DNA from: Flexivirga endophytica
GTDB taxonomy: Bacteria > Actinomycetota > Actinomycetes > Actinomycetales > Dermatophilaceae
Length of the DNA: 64,000 nucleotides
NCBI RefSeq assembly: GCF_014640635.1
Contig: NZ_BMHI01000005.1
Span: 372,001-436,000, forward strand
Direction of reading: 5' to 3'
The position numbers and the translations under genes are program-made. Of this stretch, positions 1-9,379 are shown piece by piece; the stretch's first letter is position 1, and every line of letters starts with the position of its first letter. The notes beneath the pieces are model-generated. The model worked only from the letters and a program-made list of their open reading frames with translations. It made no database searches and was not told where the DNA came from.

Positions 1-1
1 C

Positions 2-343
2 TTCTCCTACTGCTATTCCGATGGCGGCGCACGGGTCAGCTGGGCGCTGGCCGGCAAGTGGGAGAAGTTCTCCGGGTGGGTCGGGCCCACCGATGACAGC
101 CGCGACCGAGAGGCGGGTGGCGAGTTGAAGATCTACCTCGACAACAAGTTGTTGTGGCAATCGGGATCGATGAAGGTCGGGGACGCGCCGAAGAAGTTCG
201 CCATACCCGTGCACGGTGGCCACAACCTCGTCGTCGCGACCACCGACGGCGGTGACAAGTGCACAGATCTGGCGTACCTGGGCATGGGCGACGGCGCGCT
301 CACCGGCAAGAACGGTGTGGCGCCGGCTCCGACCGCGAGCTGA
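2..343 (+). CDS. NPCBM-like carbohydrate-binding domain protein, 3' end only
   Basis: The reading frame is open from the window edge to a TGA at 341-343, so only the last 113 residues are visible. The pattern (Gly-Lys-Trp-Glu-Lys-Phe-Ser-Gly-Trp-Val-Gly, then a beta-rich stretch with LKIYLDNKLLW and a late CTDLAYLG) resembles the NPCBM/NEW2 fold, a beta-sandwich carbohydrate-binding module usually found at the end of secreted glycosidases or cell-wall proteins. No signal peptide or catalytic part can be seen because the 5' end is missing. The gene ends 19 bases before the DUF2344 gene, so co-transcription is possible but functionally unexplained. The domain assignment is by eye and moderate; it could be another jelly-roll module. 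Confidence 0.55.
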   Translation, partial: FSYCYSDGGARVSWALAGKWEKFSGWVGPTDDSRDREAGGELKIYLDNKLLWQSGSMKVGDAPKKFAIPVHGGHNLVVATTDGGDKCTDLAYLGMGDGALTGKNGVAPAPTAS

Positions 344-362
344 CGCCGACTACCGTGTCCCG

Positions 363-1070
363 GTGGCCAGACAACGTGTCCCGGAAGGACCCGCACCCGA
401 CCCTGCCGTACAACGACTGCGGGTGCGTTATGCCAAGCGTGGCCGGCTGCGTTTCTCCTCGACCCGTGACTTCCAGCGCGCGCTGGAGCGCGCGGTGCGC
501 CGGGCCAGGATCCCGGTGGCCTTCTCGGCGGGATTCCACCCACACCCCCGGATCAGCTACGCCAACGCCGCACCGACCGGCACAGCGAGCGAGGCCGAGT
601 ACTTCGAGATCCAGTTGACACAGGAGTGCACGCCGGAGCAGGTTCGTGCCGACCTGGACGACGCGCTGCCTGCGGACCTGGCGGTGCTCGACGTCGCCGA
701 GGCGCTGCCCGGGGCGCTCGCCGACCGGCTGGAGGCGAGTTGCTGGCACCTCGTGTTCGCCGACGAGGACGCGGCCGCGCTGACGGCCGCCACGCGGGAG
801 CTCCTGGCGCGCGAGGAGGCGACCGTCTCCCGGATGACCAAACGCGGTGAGCGCGAGTTCGACGTGCGCGGGGCGATCACGGACCTGGCCATCGAGGGCC
901 CGGACCTCACCATGGTGCTGCGCCACCTCACCCCGCTGGTGCGGCCGGACGATGTCGTGACCGCCCTGGGTGCGTATGGCGGGCTGCACCCGACACGCCC
1001 GCCGCAGGTCACTCGGCTGAGTCAGGGAATCCTGCGGGAGGACGGCGCGATCGGCGACCCGTTGCGGTGA
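363..1070 (+). CDS. TIGR03936/DUF2344 radical-SAM-linked protein
   Basis: A 235-residue protein of the DUF2344 family, which in actinobacteria normally sits between a TIGR03960 radical SAM protein and RNase E/G and may act with the radical SAM partner; its biochemical role is unknown. Family hallmarks seen here are LRVRYAKRGRLRF near residue 20 and SAGFHPHPRISYANAAPTG near residue 55. I chose the GTG at 363 because the protein then begins MARQRVPEGPAPDP, like the family's usual N-terminus; the frame is open further upstream but that part overlaps the preceding gene. The radical SAM partner is not next to it, at least not within the window, where a NPCBM-like gene is found instead. Confidence 0.85.
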   Translation: MARQRVPEGPAPDPAVQRLRVRYAKRGRLRFSSTRDFQRALERAVRRARIPVAFSAGFHPHPRISYANAAPTGTASEAEYFEIQLTQECTPEQVRADLDDALPADLAVLDVAEALPGALADRLEASCWHLVFADEDAAALTAATRELLAREEATVSRMTKRGEREFDVRGAITDLAIEGPDLTMVLRHLTPLVRPDDVVTALGAYGGLHPTRPPQVTRLSQGILREDGAIGDPLR

Positions 1071-1402
1071 CGCCACGGCCCGGCGGTGCAGCGTCGCTGG
1101 CGGGCGGAGGGCCCGATGTGTGCCACAATGCAAGTGGTCGTCGACAGTGCCACAACCTGTTCGACGCCCCGTCGGCAGCTACTCGAGCCCGCGAGATCTC
1201 GCGACCAGCCGAGTGCAGGACCGACGGCGTCCGACCGAGTGGATGCCGCGCTTTGACGCGAACCCTCGGCGCGACGTAACAGACGACTTTCGCGTCGCCA
1301 CGGCGAACGATTCGACCGTGAGTGACGGCCCAACCGCGACATGCGGGTGTGCAGGCGCAGCCTCGTTGTGGGTCACCCGCATGCTGACGAGAGATGAGGG
1401 CC
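1071..1402 (+). promoter_or_regulatory. Long upstream (leader) region of rne
   Basis: This 332-base stretch has no convincing coding frame and lies directly before the RNase E/G gene. It holds a repeated GTGCCACAA (1118-1126 and 1146-1154), a perfect 14-base palindrome CGCGAGATCTCGCG (1190-1203) and several short GC-rich inverted repeats. A purine-rich GATGAGGG a few bases before the ATG at 1403 can serve as ribosome binding site. In E. coli the long rne leader lets RNase E regulate its own mRNA; whether this leader does the same is inference. No known riboswitch class was recognised. Confidence 0.45.
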
Positions 1403-4075
1403 ATGGCCCCGCAAGAGACAAACCCGTTCCTGACACCTGCAGCAGACGAGTCCGCGAGCAGCACCGGTCAGGGGCAGTCGGACTCCTCCTCCGCGCTCAA
1501 CTTCGGCCTGCTGTTCCAGGCACCCGATCCGCAGACGATCGCACCTCGGCGTGACCCCGAGCCGCCGGCCGAGCAGGCCGACGAGCCGCGCGATGACTCC
1601 GCCGCCGAGGACGACGGTGACGACGATTCCCAGGGCAGCAGTCGCTCCCGCCGCCGCGGCGGTCGTGGCCGGCGCAGCAAGGATGAGGCGGACGCCAAGA
1701 ACGACACCAACAACTCCGACGGTGGTTCCGACAACGGCCCTGCCAAGGACACGGACAACAAGAAGTCCGAGGCAGACAAGGGCACCCGCACCAACAGGAA
1801 CGTCAAGAAGTCCGCGGACTCCGCCAACGGCTCCGGACCCGACACGTCCGACGACAACGACGACTCGGACGCGCAGTCCGATGGCAACGGCCGTCGTCGT
1901 ACCCGTCGCCGTCGCCGCAGCGGCGGTGCGACCGAGGGAGACGACCCGCCCGGCACCGTGACCAAGGTGCGCGAGCCGCGCAAGGACCGCGACGAGGTCA
2001 CCGCCGTCAAGGGCTCGACCCGCCTGGAGGCCAAGAAGCAGCGCCGCCGCGAGGGCCGCGAGGCCGGTCGTCGCCGCACCGTCATCACCGAGGCCGAGTT
2101 CCTCGCCCGACGCGAGAGCGTCGACCGCCAGATGGTCGTGCGAGAGAAGGCCGGCCGCACCCAGATCGGCGTCCTCGAGGACGGCGTGCTGGTCGAGCAC
2201 TACGTGTCCCGCGAGGTCCAGCAGGCCTCGATGGCCGGCAACGTCTACCTCGGCAAGGTCCAGAACGTCCTGCCGAGCATGGAAGCTGCCTTCGTCGACA
2301 TCGGCCGCGGCCGCAATGCCGTCCTGTATGCCGGTGAGGTCAACTGGGACGCAGCTGGTCTCGAGAACGGCCAGGCCAAGCGCATCGAGAACGCCCTCAA
2401 GTCCGGCGACACAGTGCTGGTCCAGGTGACCAAGGACCCGATCGGGCACAAGGGTGCCCGGCTGACCAGCCAGGTCTCGCTGCCGGGTCGCTTCCTGGTG
2501 TACGTCCCGGGCAACTCGATGACCGGGATCTCGCGCAAGCTGCCCGACACCGAGCGCTCGCGCCTGAAGAAGATCCTCAAGGAGGTCGTGCCCAGCGACG
2601 CCGGCGTCATCGTGCGTACGGCGGCCGAAGGTGCCTCCGAGGCCGACTTGCGCGCCGACGTCGAGCGCTTGCAGGCCCAGTGGGAGACCATCCAGTCCGA
2701 CGCGAAGTCGGGCAGTGCGCCGAGCCTGCTGCACGGCGAGCCGGACCTGACGGTCCGCGTCATCCGTGACGTCTTCAACGAGGACTTCAGCAAGCTGGTC
2801 GTCGCCGGCGACAACGCCTGGTCCCAGGTCCACGACTACGTCAGCTCTGTCGCCCCCGACCTCGCGCCGCGGCTGGAGAAGTGGACCGGCGAGTCCGACG
2901 CGTTCACGGTGCACCGCATCGACGAGCAGATCGCCAAGGCGATGGACCGCAAGGTCTGGCTGCCCAGTGGTGGCTCCCTGATCATCGACCGCACCGAGGC
3001 GATGACCGTCATCGACGTCAACACCGGCAAGTTCGTCGGCTCCGGTGGCAACCTCGAGGAGACCGTCACCAAGAACAACATCGAGGCTGCGGAGGAGATC
3101 GTCCGGCAGCTTCGGCTGCGCGACATCGGCGGCATCATCGTGGTCGACTTCATCGACATGGTGCTGGAGTCCAACCGGGACCTCGTGGTGCGCCGGCTCC
3201 TGGAGTGCCTGGGTCGTGACCGCACCAAGCACCAAGTCGCCGAGGTGACCTCGCTCGGGCTGGTGCAGATGACGCGCAAGCGCGTGGGTTCCGGACTGAT
3301 CGAGGTCTTCTCCGAGCCGTGCGAGCACTGTGGCGGCCGGGGGATCATCGTCCATTCCGACCCCGTCGACAAGCCGTCCGGTGGCTCCGGCAGCGGCAGC
3401 ACCAGCAAGTCCCGCAAGGGCCGGGGCAAGAAGGGCGCCGACGAGCCGCCGAAGCAGTCCGGCCCCACCGCCGCACAGATCGCGGCGGCAGCCCATGCCG
3501 CTGCCCAGTCCGGCGGTAAGTCGGCCGACGCGGCAGATGTCGAGACCAACGACGTGGCGGACACCTCGTCCGACGTGTCCACTGCAGCCGACACGACGCC
3601 TGACTCGACGGCCGAGCCCGCCGTCGAGACAGCCTCCGCGTCGGCGATCGACGCCGATGTGAAGAAGTCCGGCAGGGCGGGCAAGAAGCGCGCCAAGAAG
3701 CAGGCCGCTCAGCAGACCGACGGTCCCACGGTGACCGGTCGCGCCGGCTCGCAGCGCGCGTCCGCGAGCCCCGTCCCCGCAGAGCAGGAGGCGGACACCG
3801 CGCCGCAGCAGGACGAGCGCTCAGCCCCGGCTGCCGCACCGGCCCGGAAGACCACCGGACGTGCTCGGCGCCGGGCCACCTCGGCCGCGGGCGCCGCGCA
3901 GCACGTGCAGGCGCCCAGCGTTGCGCCCACGGCGACCGTGGCCGCTTCCGACGCACCGGCCACCGACACGGCGGTGGCACCGCCCGTCGCACAACCCGAG
4001 CCGGTCAAGCCACAACGCAAGAAGCGTGCGCGAGTGGTGGCACCGGCCGGTCCGCCGGCCCCCGAGGCCGACTGA
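1403..4075 (+). CDS. rne: Ribonuclease E/G
   Basis: RNase E/G family endoribonuclease of 890 residues, acting on mRNA decay and rRNA/tRNA processing. The N-terminal 200 residues are a low-complexity Ser/Asp/Lys/Arg tract, typical of actinobacterial RNase E. An S1-like RNA-binding region follows (about 250-345). The catalytic core contains MTVIDVNTGKFVGSGG (about 532) and VVDFIDM (about 581), carrying the two metal-binding aspartates, and CEHC (about 639) is the zinc-link cysteine pair. The C-terminal 230 residues are again Ala/Lys/Thr rich, the likely scaffold region. ATG 1403 is preferred over ATG 1394 because the GAGGG motif is then correctly spaced. L21 and L27 follow, the usual actinobacterial order. 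Confidence 0.95.
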   Translation: MAPQETNPFLTPAADESASSTGQGQSDSSSALNFGLLFQAPDPQTIAPRRDPEPPAEQADEPRDDSAAEDDGDDDSQGSSRSRRRGGRGRRSKDEADAKNDTNNSDGGSDNGPAKDTDNKKSEADKGTRTNRNVKKSADSANGSGPDTSDDNDDSDAQSDGNGRRRTRRRRRSGGATEGDDPPGTVTKVREPRKDRDEVTAVKGSTRLEAKKQRRREGREAGRRRTVITEAEFLARRESVDRQMVVREKAGRTQIGVLEDGVLVEHYVSREVQQASMAGNVYLGKVQNVLPSMEAAFVDIGRGRNAVLYAGEVNWDAAGLENGQAKRIENALKSGDTVLVQVTKDPIGHKGARLTSQVSLPGRFLVYVPGNSMTGISRKLPDTERSRLKKILKEVVPSDAGVIVRTAAEGASEADLRADVERLQAQWETIQSDAKSGSAPSLLHGEPDLTVRVIRDVFNEDFSKLVVAGDNAWSQVHDYVSSVAPDLAPRLEKWTGESDAFTVHRIDEQIAKAMDRKVWLPSGGSLIIDRTEAMTVIDVNTGKFVGSGGNLEETVTKNNIEAAEEIVRQLRLRDIGGIIVVDFIDMVLESNRDLVVRRLLECLGRDRTKHQVAEVTSLGLVQMTRKRVGSGLIEVFSEPCEHCGGRGIIVHSDPVDKPSGGSGSGSTSKSRKGRGKKGADEPPKQSGPTAAQIAAAAHAAAQSGGKSADAADVETNDVADTSSDVSTAADTTPDSTAEPAVETASASAIDADVKKSGRAGKKRAKKQAAQQTDGPTVTGRAGSQRASASPVPAEQEADTAPQQDERSAPAAAPARKTTGRARRRATSAAGAAQHVQAPSVAPTATVAASDAPATDTAVAPPVAQPEPVKPQRKKRARVVAPAGPPAPEAD

Positions 4076-4095
4076 CCCCGACGTGAGCCACCGAT

Positions 4096-4125
4096 TTGGA
4101 GCATCACCGGCCTGGCCCGTAAACT
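4096..4125 (+). promoter_or_regulatory. Candidate promoter for rplU-rpmA
   Basis: TTGGAG (4096-4101) and TAAACT (4120-4125) are separated by 18 bases and resemble a vegetative -35/-10 pair just after the rne stop codon. The roughly 100-base leader that follows contains a small GC hairpin (CCCGG 4156-4160 with CCGGG 4166-4170). Ribosomal protein operons are often controlled in the leader; autoregulation is inference. Confidence 0.45.
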
Positions 4126-4227
4126 CGTGCCTCGGTGTGCCCACCGCGCAGGCGTCCCGGTCCTTCCGGGGTAGCTGCTTGCCGGTTCCAAGACAAGTGC
4201 GCATCAATGACGAAAGAGAGTTCCGAC

Positions 4228-4536
4228 GTGTACGCGATTGTTCGCGCAGGCGGCCGCCAGGAGAAGGTTTCCGTTGGCGACGTCCTGACCATTGACAAGG
4301 TCGCCACCAAAGCGGGCGAGAGCATCGAGCTCAAGCCGCTGCTGCTGGTCGACGGCACCACCGTGACCACCGACGCCGCGAAGCTGGCGAAGGTCACGGT
4401 CAAGGCCGAGGTGATGAAGCAGGCCAAGGGCCCGAAGATCACCATCGTGAAGTACAAGAACAAGACCGGTTACCGCAAGCGTCAGGGTCACCGTCAGCCG
4501 CTGACCCAGGTCAAGGTCACCGCCATCAATTCCTGA
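4228..4536 (+). CDS. rplU: 50S ribosomal protein L21
   Basis: Ribosomal protein L21, 102 residues, a component of the large subunit that binds 23S rRNA. The start is the GTG at 4228, giving [14 protein letters not shown], the standard L21 N-terminus; an AAAGAGAG ribosome binding site lies 7 bases upstream. The frame is open further upstream (ATG 4207), but this would add residues not seen in L21. The conserved C-terminal [19 protein letters not shown] is present. The gene is followed after 43 bases by rpmA, the usual pair. Confidence 0.97.
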   Translation: MYAIVRAGGRQEKVSVGDVLTIDKVATKAGESIELKPLLLVDGTTVTTDAAKLAKVTVKAEVMKQAKGPKITIVKYKNKTGYRKRQGHRQPLTQVKVTAINS

Positions 4537-4579
4537 TGGGGCTCCCTCCGTCCACTTCTCTTCAGTAAAGGCTTAGAAA

Positions 4580-4846
4580 ATGGCACACAAGAAGGGTGCA
4601 TCTTCGACCCGCAACGGTCGGGATTCCAACTCCCAGCGGCTCGGTGTGAAGCGCTTCGGCGGCGAGGTCGTCAACGCCGGCGAGATCATCGTTCGCCAGC
4701 GCGGCACGCACTTCCACCCCGGTGAGGGCGTCGGCCGCGGCAAGGACGACACGCTGTTCGCGCTGCGCGCCGGTGCGGTCGAGTTCGGCGCCAAGCGCGG
4801 TCGCAAGACCGTCAACATCGCGCTCGTCGAGAGCGCCGAGGCCTGA
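4580..4846 (+). CDS. rpmA: 50S ribosomal protein L27
   Basis: Ribosomal protein L27, 88 residues, located near the peptidyl transferase centre. The N-terminus [16 protein letters not shown] is typical of the non-cleaved type, without the N-terminal extension that some Firmicutes remove. The [16 protein letters not shown] and [10 protein letters not shown] blocks are conserved. It follows rplU and is closed by a strong intrinsic-type hairpin. Confidence 0.97.
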   Translation: MAHKKGASSTRNGRDSNSQRLGVKRFGGEVVNAGEIIVRQRGTHFHPGEGVGRGKDDTLFALRAGAVEFGAKRGRKTVNIALVESAEA

Positions 4847-4875
4847 GCCAGGCTCAGCCAGCAATACCTCCGTCG

Positions 4876-4913
4876 AAAGGGGTGGGTCCGAGTTTGAACG
4901 GACCCACCCCTTT
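4876..4913 (+). terminator. Hairpin terminator after rpmA
   Basis: A perfect 15-base-pair stem (left arm AAAGGGGTGGGTCCG, 4876-4890; right arm 4899-4913) encloses an 8-base loop and ends in TTTCGCC. It lies between rpmA and obgE. The U run is short, as is usual in GC-rich actinomycetes, so it may terminate incompletely. Confidence 0.8.
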
Positions 4914-4975
4914 CGCCGTCATACATCACCCCCCAACGGAGGTGCTCGTTCAGCACCAACTACTAGGAGAACTTC

Positions 4976-6517
4976 GTGGCCACCAACTTCGTGGACCAAG
5001 TGGTCCTGCACGTGCGTGCCGGACACGGCGGGCACGGCGTCGCGTCGGTGCACCGGGAGAAGTTCAAGCCGTTGGGCGGCCCCGACGGAGGCAACGGTGG
5101 CAAGGGCGGCAGTGTGATCCTGCAGGTCGATCCGCAGTCGACCACGCTGCTGGAATACCACCGCAGCCCGCAGCGCGTCGCACCGAATGGTCGCCCCGGC
5201 GCCGGTGACGAGCGCAATGGCGCCGACGGCGACGACCTGATCCTGCCGGTGCCCGAAGGCACCGTAGTCAAGAACACCCGTGGTGAGGTGCTGGCCGATC
5301 TGGTCGGTGCCGGTGCCATCTTCGTCGCCGCTAACGGCGGCCGCGGCGGCCTGGGCAACAAGGCGCTGGCCTCACCCCGGCGCAAGGCCCCCGGCTTCGC
5401 GCTGCTCGGGGAGCCCGGCGACGAGTCCGATATCACGCTGGAGCTGAAGACGCTCGCCGACGTGGCCCTGATCGGCTACCCGTCGGCCGGCAAGTCCAGC
5501 CTCGTGTCGGTGATGTCCGCGGCCAAGCCGAAGATTGCCGACTACCCCTTCACCACCCTGGTGCCCAACCTGGGCGTCGTCACCGCCGGCGCGCAGCGCT
5601 ATACGATCGCCGACGTCCCCGGTCTGATCCCGGGCGCGAGTCAGGGGAAGGGTCTCGGCCTGGAGTTCCTGCGGCACGTCGAGCGCTGCTCAGTGCTGGT
5701 GCACGTCGTGGACTGCGCGACGCTGGAGCCGGACCGCGATCCGATGTCGGACCTGGACGTCATCGAGCAGGAGCTCGCGGAGTATGTCGCCGACGACACC
5801 CTCGGCGGGAAGCCGCTGTCGGAGCGCACCCGCATCGTCGTGCTCAACAAGGCCGACGTCCCCGACGCGCGCGATCTGGCCGAGATGGTCAAACCGGACC
5901 TGGAGGCACGCGGCCTCGAGGTGCACATCGTCTCGGCGGTCGCCCACACCGGGCTGAAGGAGCTGAGCTTCTCGCTCGCCAAGCACGTCGAGCGGGCCCG
6001 CGCGGAGATCGAGTCCAACATCATTCCGCAGCGAATTGTGGTGCGTCCCAAGGCAGTTGACGACTCCGGCTTCCGGATCCGCAAGGAGAAGCACGGCACC
6101 GACGACGTCTTCCGAATCATCGGCGAGCGGCCGACCCGGTGGGTCCGGCAGACCGACTTCGCCAACGACGAGGCGGTGGGCTACCTGGCCGATCGACTGA
6201 ATCGTCTCGGCGTCGAGGAGCAGCTCTTCAAGGCCGGTGCGGTCCCGGGGTCCACGGTGCTCATCGGCCCGGAGGAGAACGCCGTGGTCTTCGACTGGGA
6301 GCCGACGATGGCGACCGGTGCCGAGTTGCTCGGCCCGCGCGGCACCGACCTGCGCCTGGAGGACGGGAGCACCGGTCGTGCCACGCGTTCGGAGAAGCGT
6401 GACGAGTTCCACCGCCGCAAGGACGCCCAGCGCGAGGCACGTGAGGAGCTGGACGCCGAGCGCAAGGCCGGCCTGTGGACCGACCGCGACGCCACCGTGA
6501 TCGACAGCGATGAGTGA
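4976..6517 (+). CDS. obgE: GTPase ObgE/CgtA
   Basis: Essential Obg-family GTPase involved in late 50S assembly and stress signalling, 513 residues. The N-terminal Gly-rich Obg fold (about 1-158, with [12 protein letters not shown]) is followed by the G domain: P-loop [10 protein letters not shown] near 165, switch-region Thr residues, DVPGL near 213, and NKAD near 291. An OCT domain follows (about 350-435), and the last 70 residues are a charged tail often seen in actinobacterial Obg. The start is GTG 4976 with AGGAG 7 bases upstream. The stop overlaps the start of proB by 8 bases (ATGAGTGA), indicating translational coupling. Confidence 0.97.
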   Translation: MATNFVDQVVLHVRAGHGGHGVASVHREKFKPLGGPDGGNGGKGGSVILQVDPQSTTLLEYHRSPQRVAPNGRPGAGDERNGADGDDLILPVPEGTVVKNTRGEVLADLVGAGAIFVAANGGRGGLGNKALASPRRKAPGFALLGEPGDESDITLELKTLADVALIGYPSAGKSSLVSVMSAAKPKIADYPFTTLVPNLGVVTAGAQRYTIADVPGLIPGASQGKGLGLEFLRHVERCSVLVHVVDCATLEPDRDPMSDLDVIEQELAEYVADDTLGGKPLSERTRIVVLNKADVPDARDLAEMVKPDLEARGLEVHIVSAVAHTGLKELSFSLAKHVERARAEIESNIIPQRIVVRPKAVDDSGFRIRKEKHGTDDVFRIIGERPTRWVRQTDFANDEAVGYLADRLNRLGVEEQLFKAGAVPGSTVLIGPEENAVVFDWEPTMATGAELLGPRGTDLRLEDGSTGRATRSEKRDEFHRRKDAQREAREELDAERKAGLWTDRDATVIDSDE

Positions 6518-7643
6518 TCGACTCCGCGACGCGGTCGCCGCGGCCGGCACGGTCGTGGTCAAGGTCGGCTCCAGTTCACTCACCGGCACGCACGGGGGTC
6601 TGGACCCGGCCCGGGTCACGGCGCTCGCCGACGCGCTGGCCGCCCGCCGGCTGGCCGGGAGCAACGTCGTGCTGGTCTCCTCCGGAGCGATCGCGGCCGG
6701 CATGGTGCCGCTCGGGTTGCGCCGCCGCCCGCGGGACCTCGCCACGCAGCAGGCCGCCGCGAGTGTGGGGCAAGGGGCGCTCCTGGCGGCATACAACGTG
6801 GCCTTCGGGCAGCACGGACTGACCACCGGCCAGGTGTTGCTCACCGCCGACGACGTCACCCGCCGAGGGCACTACGTCAATGCCCGGCGGACCATCGAGC
6901 GGCTGCTCGCGCTCGGCGTGGTGCCGGTCATCAACGAGAACGACACGGTCGCCACCCACGAGATCCGCTTCGGCGACAACGACCGGCTGGCGGCACTCGT
7001 CGCGCACCTCATCGACGCGTCCGCGCTGGTGCTGCTGTCCGACGTCGATGCCCTGTATGACGCCCCGCCGTCGCAACCGGGCGCCAGTCGCATCGGTGAG
7101 GTCCTCGACCAGGACACCCTGGAGCGGGTGGACATCGGCGGCACCGGATCGGCTGTCGGGACCGGCGGCATGGTGACCAAGATCGAGGCCGCGCAGATCG
7201 CGACCGCGGCCGGTGTGCCGACCGTGTTGACCTCGGCCGCCCAGGCAGCTGCCGCACTGGCCGGCGAGGACGTCGGCACGATCTTCGCCCCGCAGGGGCA
7301 CCGGCCCAGTGCACGTCAGCTCTGGCTGCGCTACGCCACCTCGCCGCAGGGCAAGCTGATCATCGACGACGGCGCCGTGCTCGCCGTCACCCAACGCGGG
7401 AAATCGTTGCTGCCTGCGGGGATTCGCCAGGTCTCCGGGCACTTCTCGGCCGGCGACGCCGTTGACCTCGTGGACGAGTCCGGCCTGGTGGTCGCGCGTG
7501 GCCTCGTCAATTACGACGCCAAGGAGTTGCCGAGCCTGCTGGGACACAACACCCACGAGCTGGCACGCACCCTGGGCCCGGCATACGAGCGTGAGGTCGT
7601 GCACCGCGACCATCTGACGGTGCTGGCGCGGCGGACTCGGTGA
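6510..7643 (+). CDS. proB: Glutamate 5-kinase
   Basis: Catalyses ATP-dependent phosphorylation of glutamate, the first step of proline synthesis; 377 residues. The amino-acid kinase domain is seen from [11 protein letters not shown] (about 20) through [12 protein letters not shown] (about 54), [17 protein letters not shown] (about 146) and the [12 protein letters not shown] segment (about 216). A C-terminal PUA domain begins near 280 ([10 protein letters not shown]). ATG 6510 overlaps the obgE stop. The next enzyme, ProA, is encoded about 5.4 kb downstream, the two being separated by an apparently unrelated block. Confidence 0.97.
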   Translation: MSDRLRDAVAAAGTVVVKVGSSSLTGTHGGLDPARVTALADALAARRLAGSNVVLVSSGAIAAGMVPLGLRRRPRDLATQQAAASVGQGALLAAYNVAFGQHGLTTGQVLLTADDVTRRGHYVNARRTIERLLALGVVPVINENDTVATHEIRFGDNDRLAALVAHLIDASALVLLSDVDALYDAPPSQPGASRIGEVLDQDTLERVDIGGTGSAVGTGGMVTKIEAAQIATAAGVPTVLTSAAQAAAALAGEDVGTIFAPQGHRPSARQLWLRYATSPQGKLIIDDGAVLAVTQRGKSLLPAGIRQVSGHFSAGDAVDLVDESGLVVARGLVNYDAKELPSLLGHNTHELARTLGPAYEREVVHRDHLTVLARRTR

Positions 7644-7675
7644 CCATGCGGACCGGCCGCGAGGGGGACGAGACG

Positions 7676-8485
7676 ATGAACGAGGATGGTGGCGTGAGCG
7701 AGCAACCGACCCGACCGATTCCCGAGTCGGAGGCGGAGGCCGAGCGGCTGGCGGCCGAGGCGCAGAATCAGGAGCCGCCCACCAAGGAGTGGTGGGACGA
7801 CCCCCGCATGCCGTGGAGGGGCAAGCCAGGTCGTGCCGACATGTGGTGCATCGGGCTGATCATCGCCACCGGCGCCTACGGTCTGCTGACCATCCCGGTC
7901 CGACCGTGGATCCTCGGCAACTTCTCCGCGCCGGCCCGCGACTACATTCTGGCCTGCTTCAGCGGATCCAACATCGCGATGGTCGACATCGGTGCGCTGT
8001 CCCGCGTGGGACAGCACCAGCCGCTGTGGTGGGCGGCGGTCATCGCCGCGTCCCTGACGTCGATCAAGTTCGACTGGCTGTGGTGGTGGGCCGGCCGGCT
8101 GTGGGGCCGCGGCGTGATCGACATGATCGCGGCACGTTCGAAGTGGGCGGCCCGCACGGCCTACTGGGCCGAGAGCGTCGCGCGGCGCTTCGGCGGACCG
8201 GCGGTGTTCCTGGTGTGGTTCATCCCGTTGCTGCCGAGCTCGATCGTCTACGCGTTCGTCGGCGACGCCCGAATGTCGTTGCGGCGCTTTCTTTTCATCG
8301 ACTTCCTCGCCGGTCTCGTCTACCGCGGACTGTGGATGTTCCTCGGCTATCGCATGGGCGAGCCGGCCAAGGACCTGGTCAACCAGCTCGCGAAGTACAG
8401 CCTCTACCTCACCATCGGCGGCATCATCATCGTCTTCATCGGCGTCTACCGGCAGCAGCGCCGCTTCGCGACCTCCCAGCACTGA
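7676..8485 (+). CDS. DedA/VTT-like integral membrane protein
   Basis: A 269-residue membrane protein. The first 60 residues are acidic and soluble, followed by four or five hydrophobic segments. The motif FGGPAVFLVWFIPLLPSSIVYAFVGDARMSLRRFLFIDFLAGLVYRG (cited here only as position about 170-215) has the Gly/Pro/Arg layout of the VTT/SNARE-associated (DedA) family, scramblase-like proteins linked to lipid recycling. ATG 7676 is chosen because GAGGGGG lies about 9 bases upstream; GTG 7640 overlapping the proB stop and GTG 7694 are alternatives. Substrate unknown. Confidence 0.7.
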   Translation: MNEDGGVSEQPTRPIPESEAEAERLAAEAQNQEPPTKEWWDDPRMPWRGKPGRADMWCIGLIIATGAYGLLTIPVRPWILGNFSAPARDYILACFSGSNIAMVDIGALSRVGQHQPLWWAAVIAASLTSIKFDWLWWWAGRLWGRGVIDMIAARSKWAARTAYWAESVARRFGGPAVFLVWFIPLLPSSIVYAFVGDARMSLRRFLFIDFLAGLVYRGLWMFLGYRMGEPAKDLVNQLAKYSLYLTIGGIIIVFIGVYRQQRRFATSQH

Positions 8486-8492
8486 GGTTCCG

Positions 8493-9284
8493 ATGAGGCT
8501 GCTCGTCACCGGCGGCACCGGTTACCTCGGTGCCGAGCTGGTCACCCAAGCCTCGGTCGCCGGTCACCACGTCGTCGCGGTATCGCGCAGGTCTGCTCGT
8601 CGCCTCGACATCACGGACTCCGAGCGGTGTCACGCGGTCGTGCGTGAGGTCGCGCCGGACGTCGTCATACACACGGCGTACGACTACCGCAGCTGGGCGG
8701 TGACCGCTGACGGTGCGGTCAACGTGGCGCTCGCGGCCGCGGATGCCGGTGCGCACCTGGTGTTCGTGTCGAGCGACGCGATCTTCTCCGGCGCCGATTC
8801 GCCGTATGACGAGCAGGCACATCCTGACCCGGTCACTCGCTACGGCGCCGCGAAGGCCGCGGCCGAGACGGCGATCCGTGCAGTGCTACCCACGGCGACG
8901 ATCGCCCGCAGCTCACTCATCCTCGGACCGGACTCGTCCATGGAACGTCTGGTGCACGCGCTCGCAGGCGGCGGCGACGGCATGCTCTTCACCGATCAGA
9001 TCCGCTGCCCGGTGCACCGCGACGATCTGGCTGCCGCGTTGCTGGAGCTGGCGGGGGAGCGGCTGCCCGGCGTCTTCCACTGCGGCGGCGCCGACGCCAT
9101 CAGTCGCGCCGACATGGGCCGGTTGATCGCGAAACGCGACGGGCTCGATTTCGAGCGCATCCGGATCGGGTCGCGGGCGGACCTCGGTCCGGGCCAGCAA
9201 CTCGACGTGCGGCTGGACTCCCGCCATACGCAAGAACTCCTGCGCAGTCGCCTTCGCGGTGCGCAGGAGTTCCTCGCCGAATAG
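8493..9284 (+). CDS. RmlD-like NAD(P)-dependent sugar reductase/epimerase (extended SDR)
   Basis: A 263-residue extended short-chain dehydrogenase. GGTGYLG near residue 7 is the nucleotide-binding motif; a Ser (VFVSSDAIF, about 92) and the YGAAK motif (about 112) form the catalytic set. The HPDPVTRYGAAKAAAE arrangement and the absence of a long N-terminal insertion resemble dTDP-4-dehydrorhamnose reductase (RmlD). No other nucleotide-sugar genes are nearby, so the substrate cannot be named. It begins 7 bases after the preceding membrane protein gene and probably belongs to that transcript. Confidence 0.75.
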   Translation: MRLLVTGGTGYLGAELVTQASVAGHHVVAVSRRSARRLDITDSERCHAVVREVAPDVVIHTAYDYRSWAVTADGAVNVALAAADAGAHLVFVSSDAIFSGADSPYDEQAHPDPVTRYGAAKAAAETAIRAVLPTATIARSSLILGPDSSMERLVHALAGGGDGMLFTDQIRCPVHRDDLAAALLELAGERLPGVFHCGGADAISRADMGRLIAKRDGLDFERIRIGSRADLGPGQQLDVRLDSRHTQELLRSRLRGAQEFLAE

Positions 9285-9328
9285 CCGCGGACACTCGGAG
9301 GCTGGTCGTGCACCGTCGGGACTTGTGT

Positions 9329-9350
9329 AGGTGAATTTCCTTCAATCGCA
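9329..9350 (+). promoter_or_regulatory. Element A: candidate AraC-module operator
   Basis: Contains TGAATTTCCTTCAATCGCA, nearly identical to element B at 11415-11436, and starts exactly 51 bases before the ATG of the MFS gene, the same distance as element B from its gene. Inside is the inverted repeat TGAA-N5-TTCA. A CATACG at 9366-9371 could be the -10. It is presumed to bind the AraC regulator encoded between the two copies. Confidence 0.6.
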
Positions 9351-9379
9351 CCGGAGCCGGGCGATCATACGGTCACCAC

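Noticed and set aside
1373-3496. Minus-strand open frame of 707 codons antisense to RNase E
   Set aside because: The plus strand encodes a clear RNase E with all catalytic motifs. The antisense frame is Leu/Val/Asp-rich with no domain, a normal by-product of GC-rich codon bias.
4076-4227. Known L21-leader RNA family in the rplU leader
   Set aside because: Only a small hairpin is visible and the structure could not be matched to a described family by eye.
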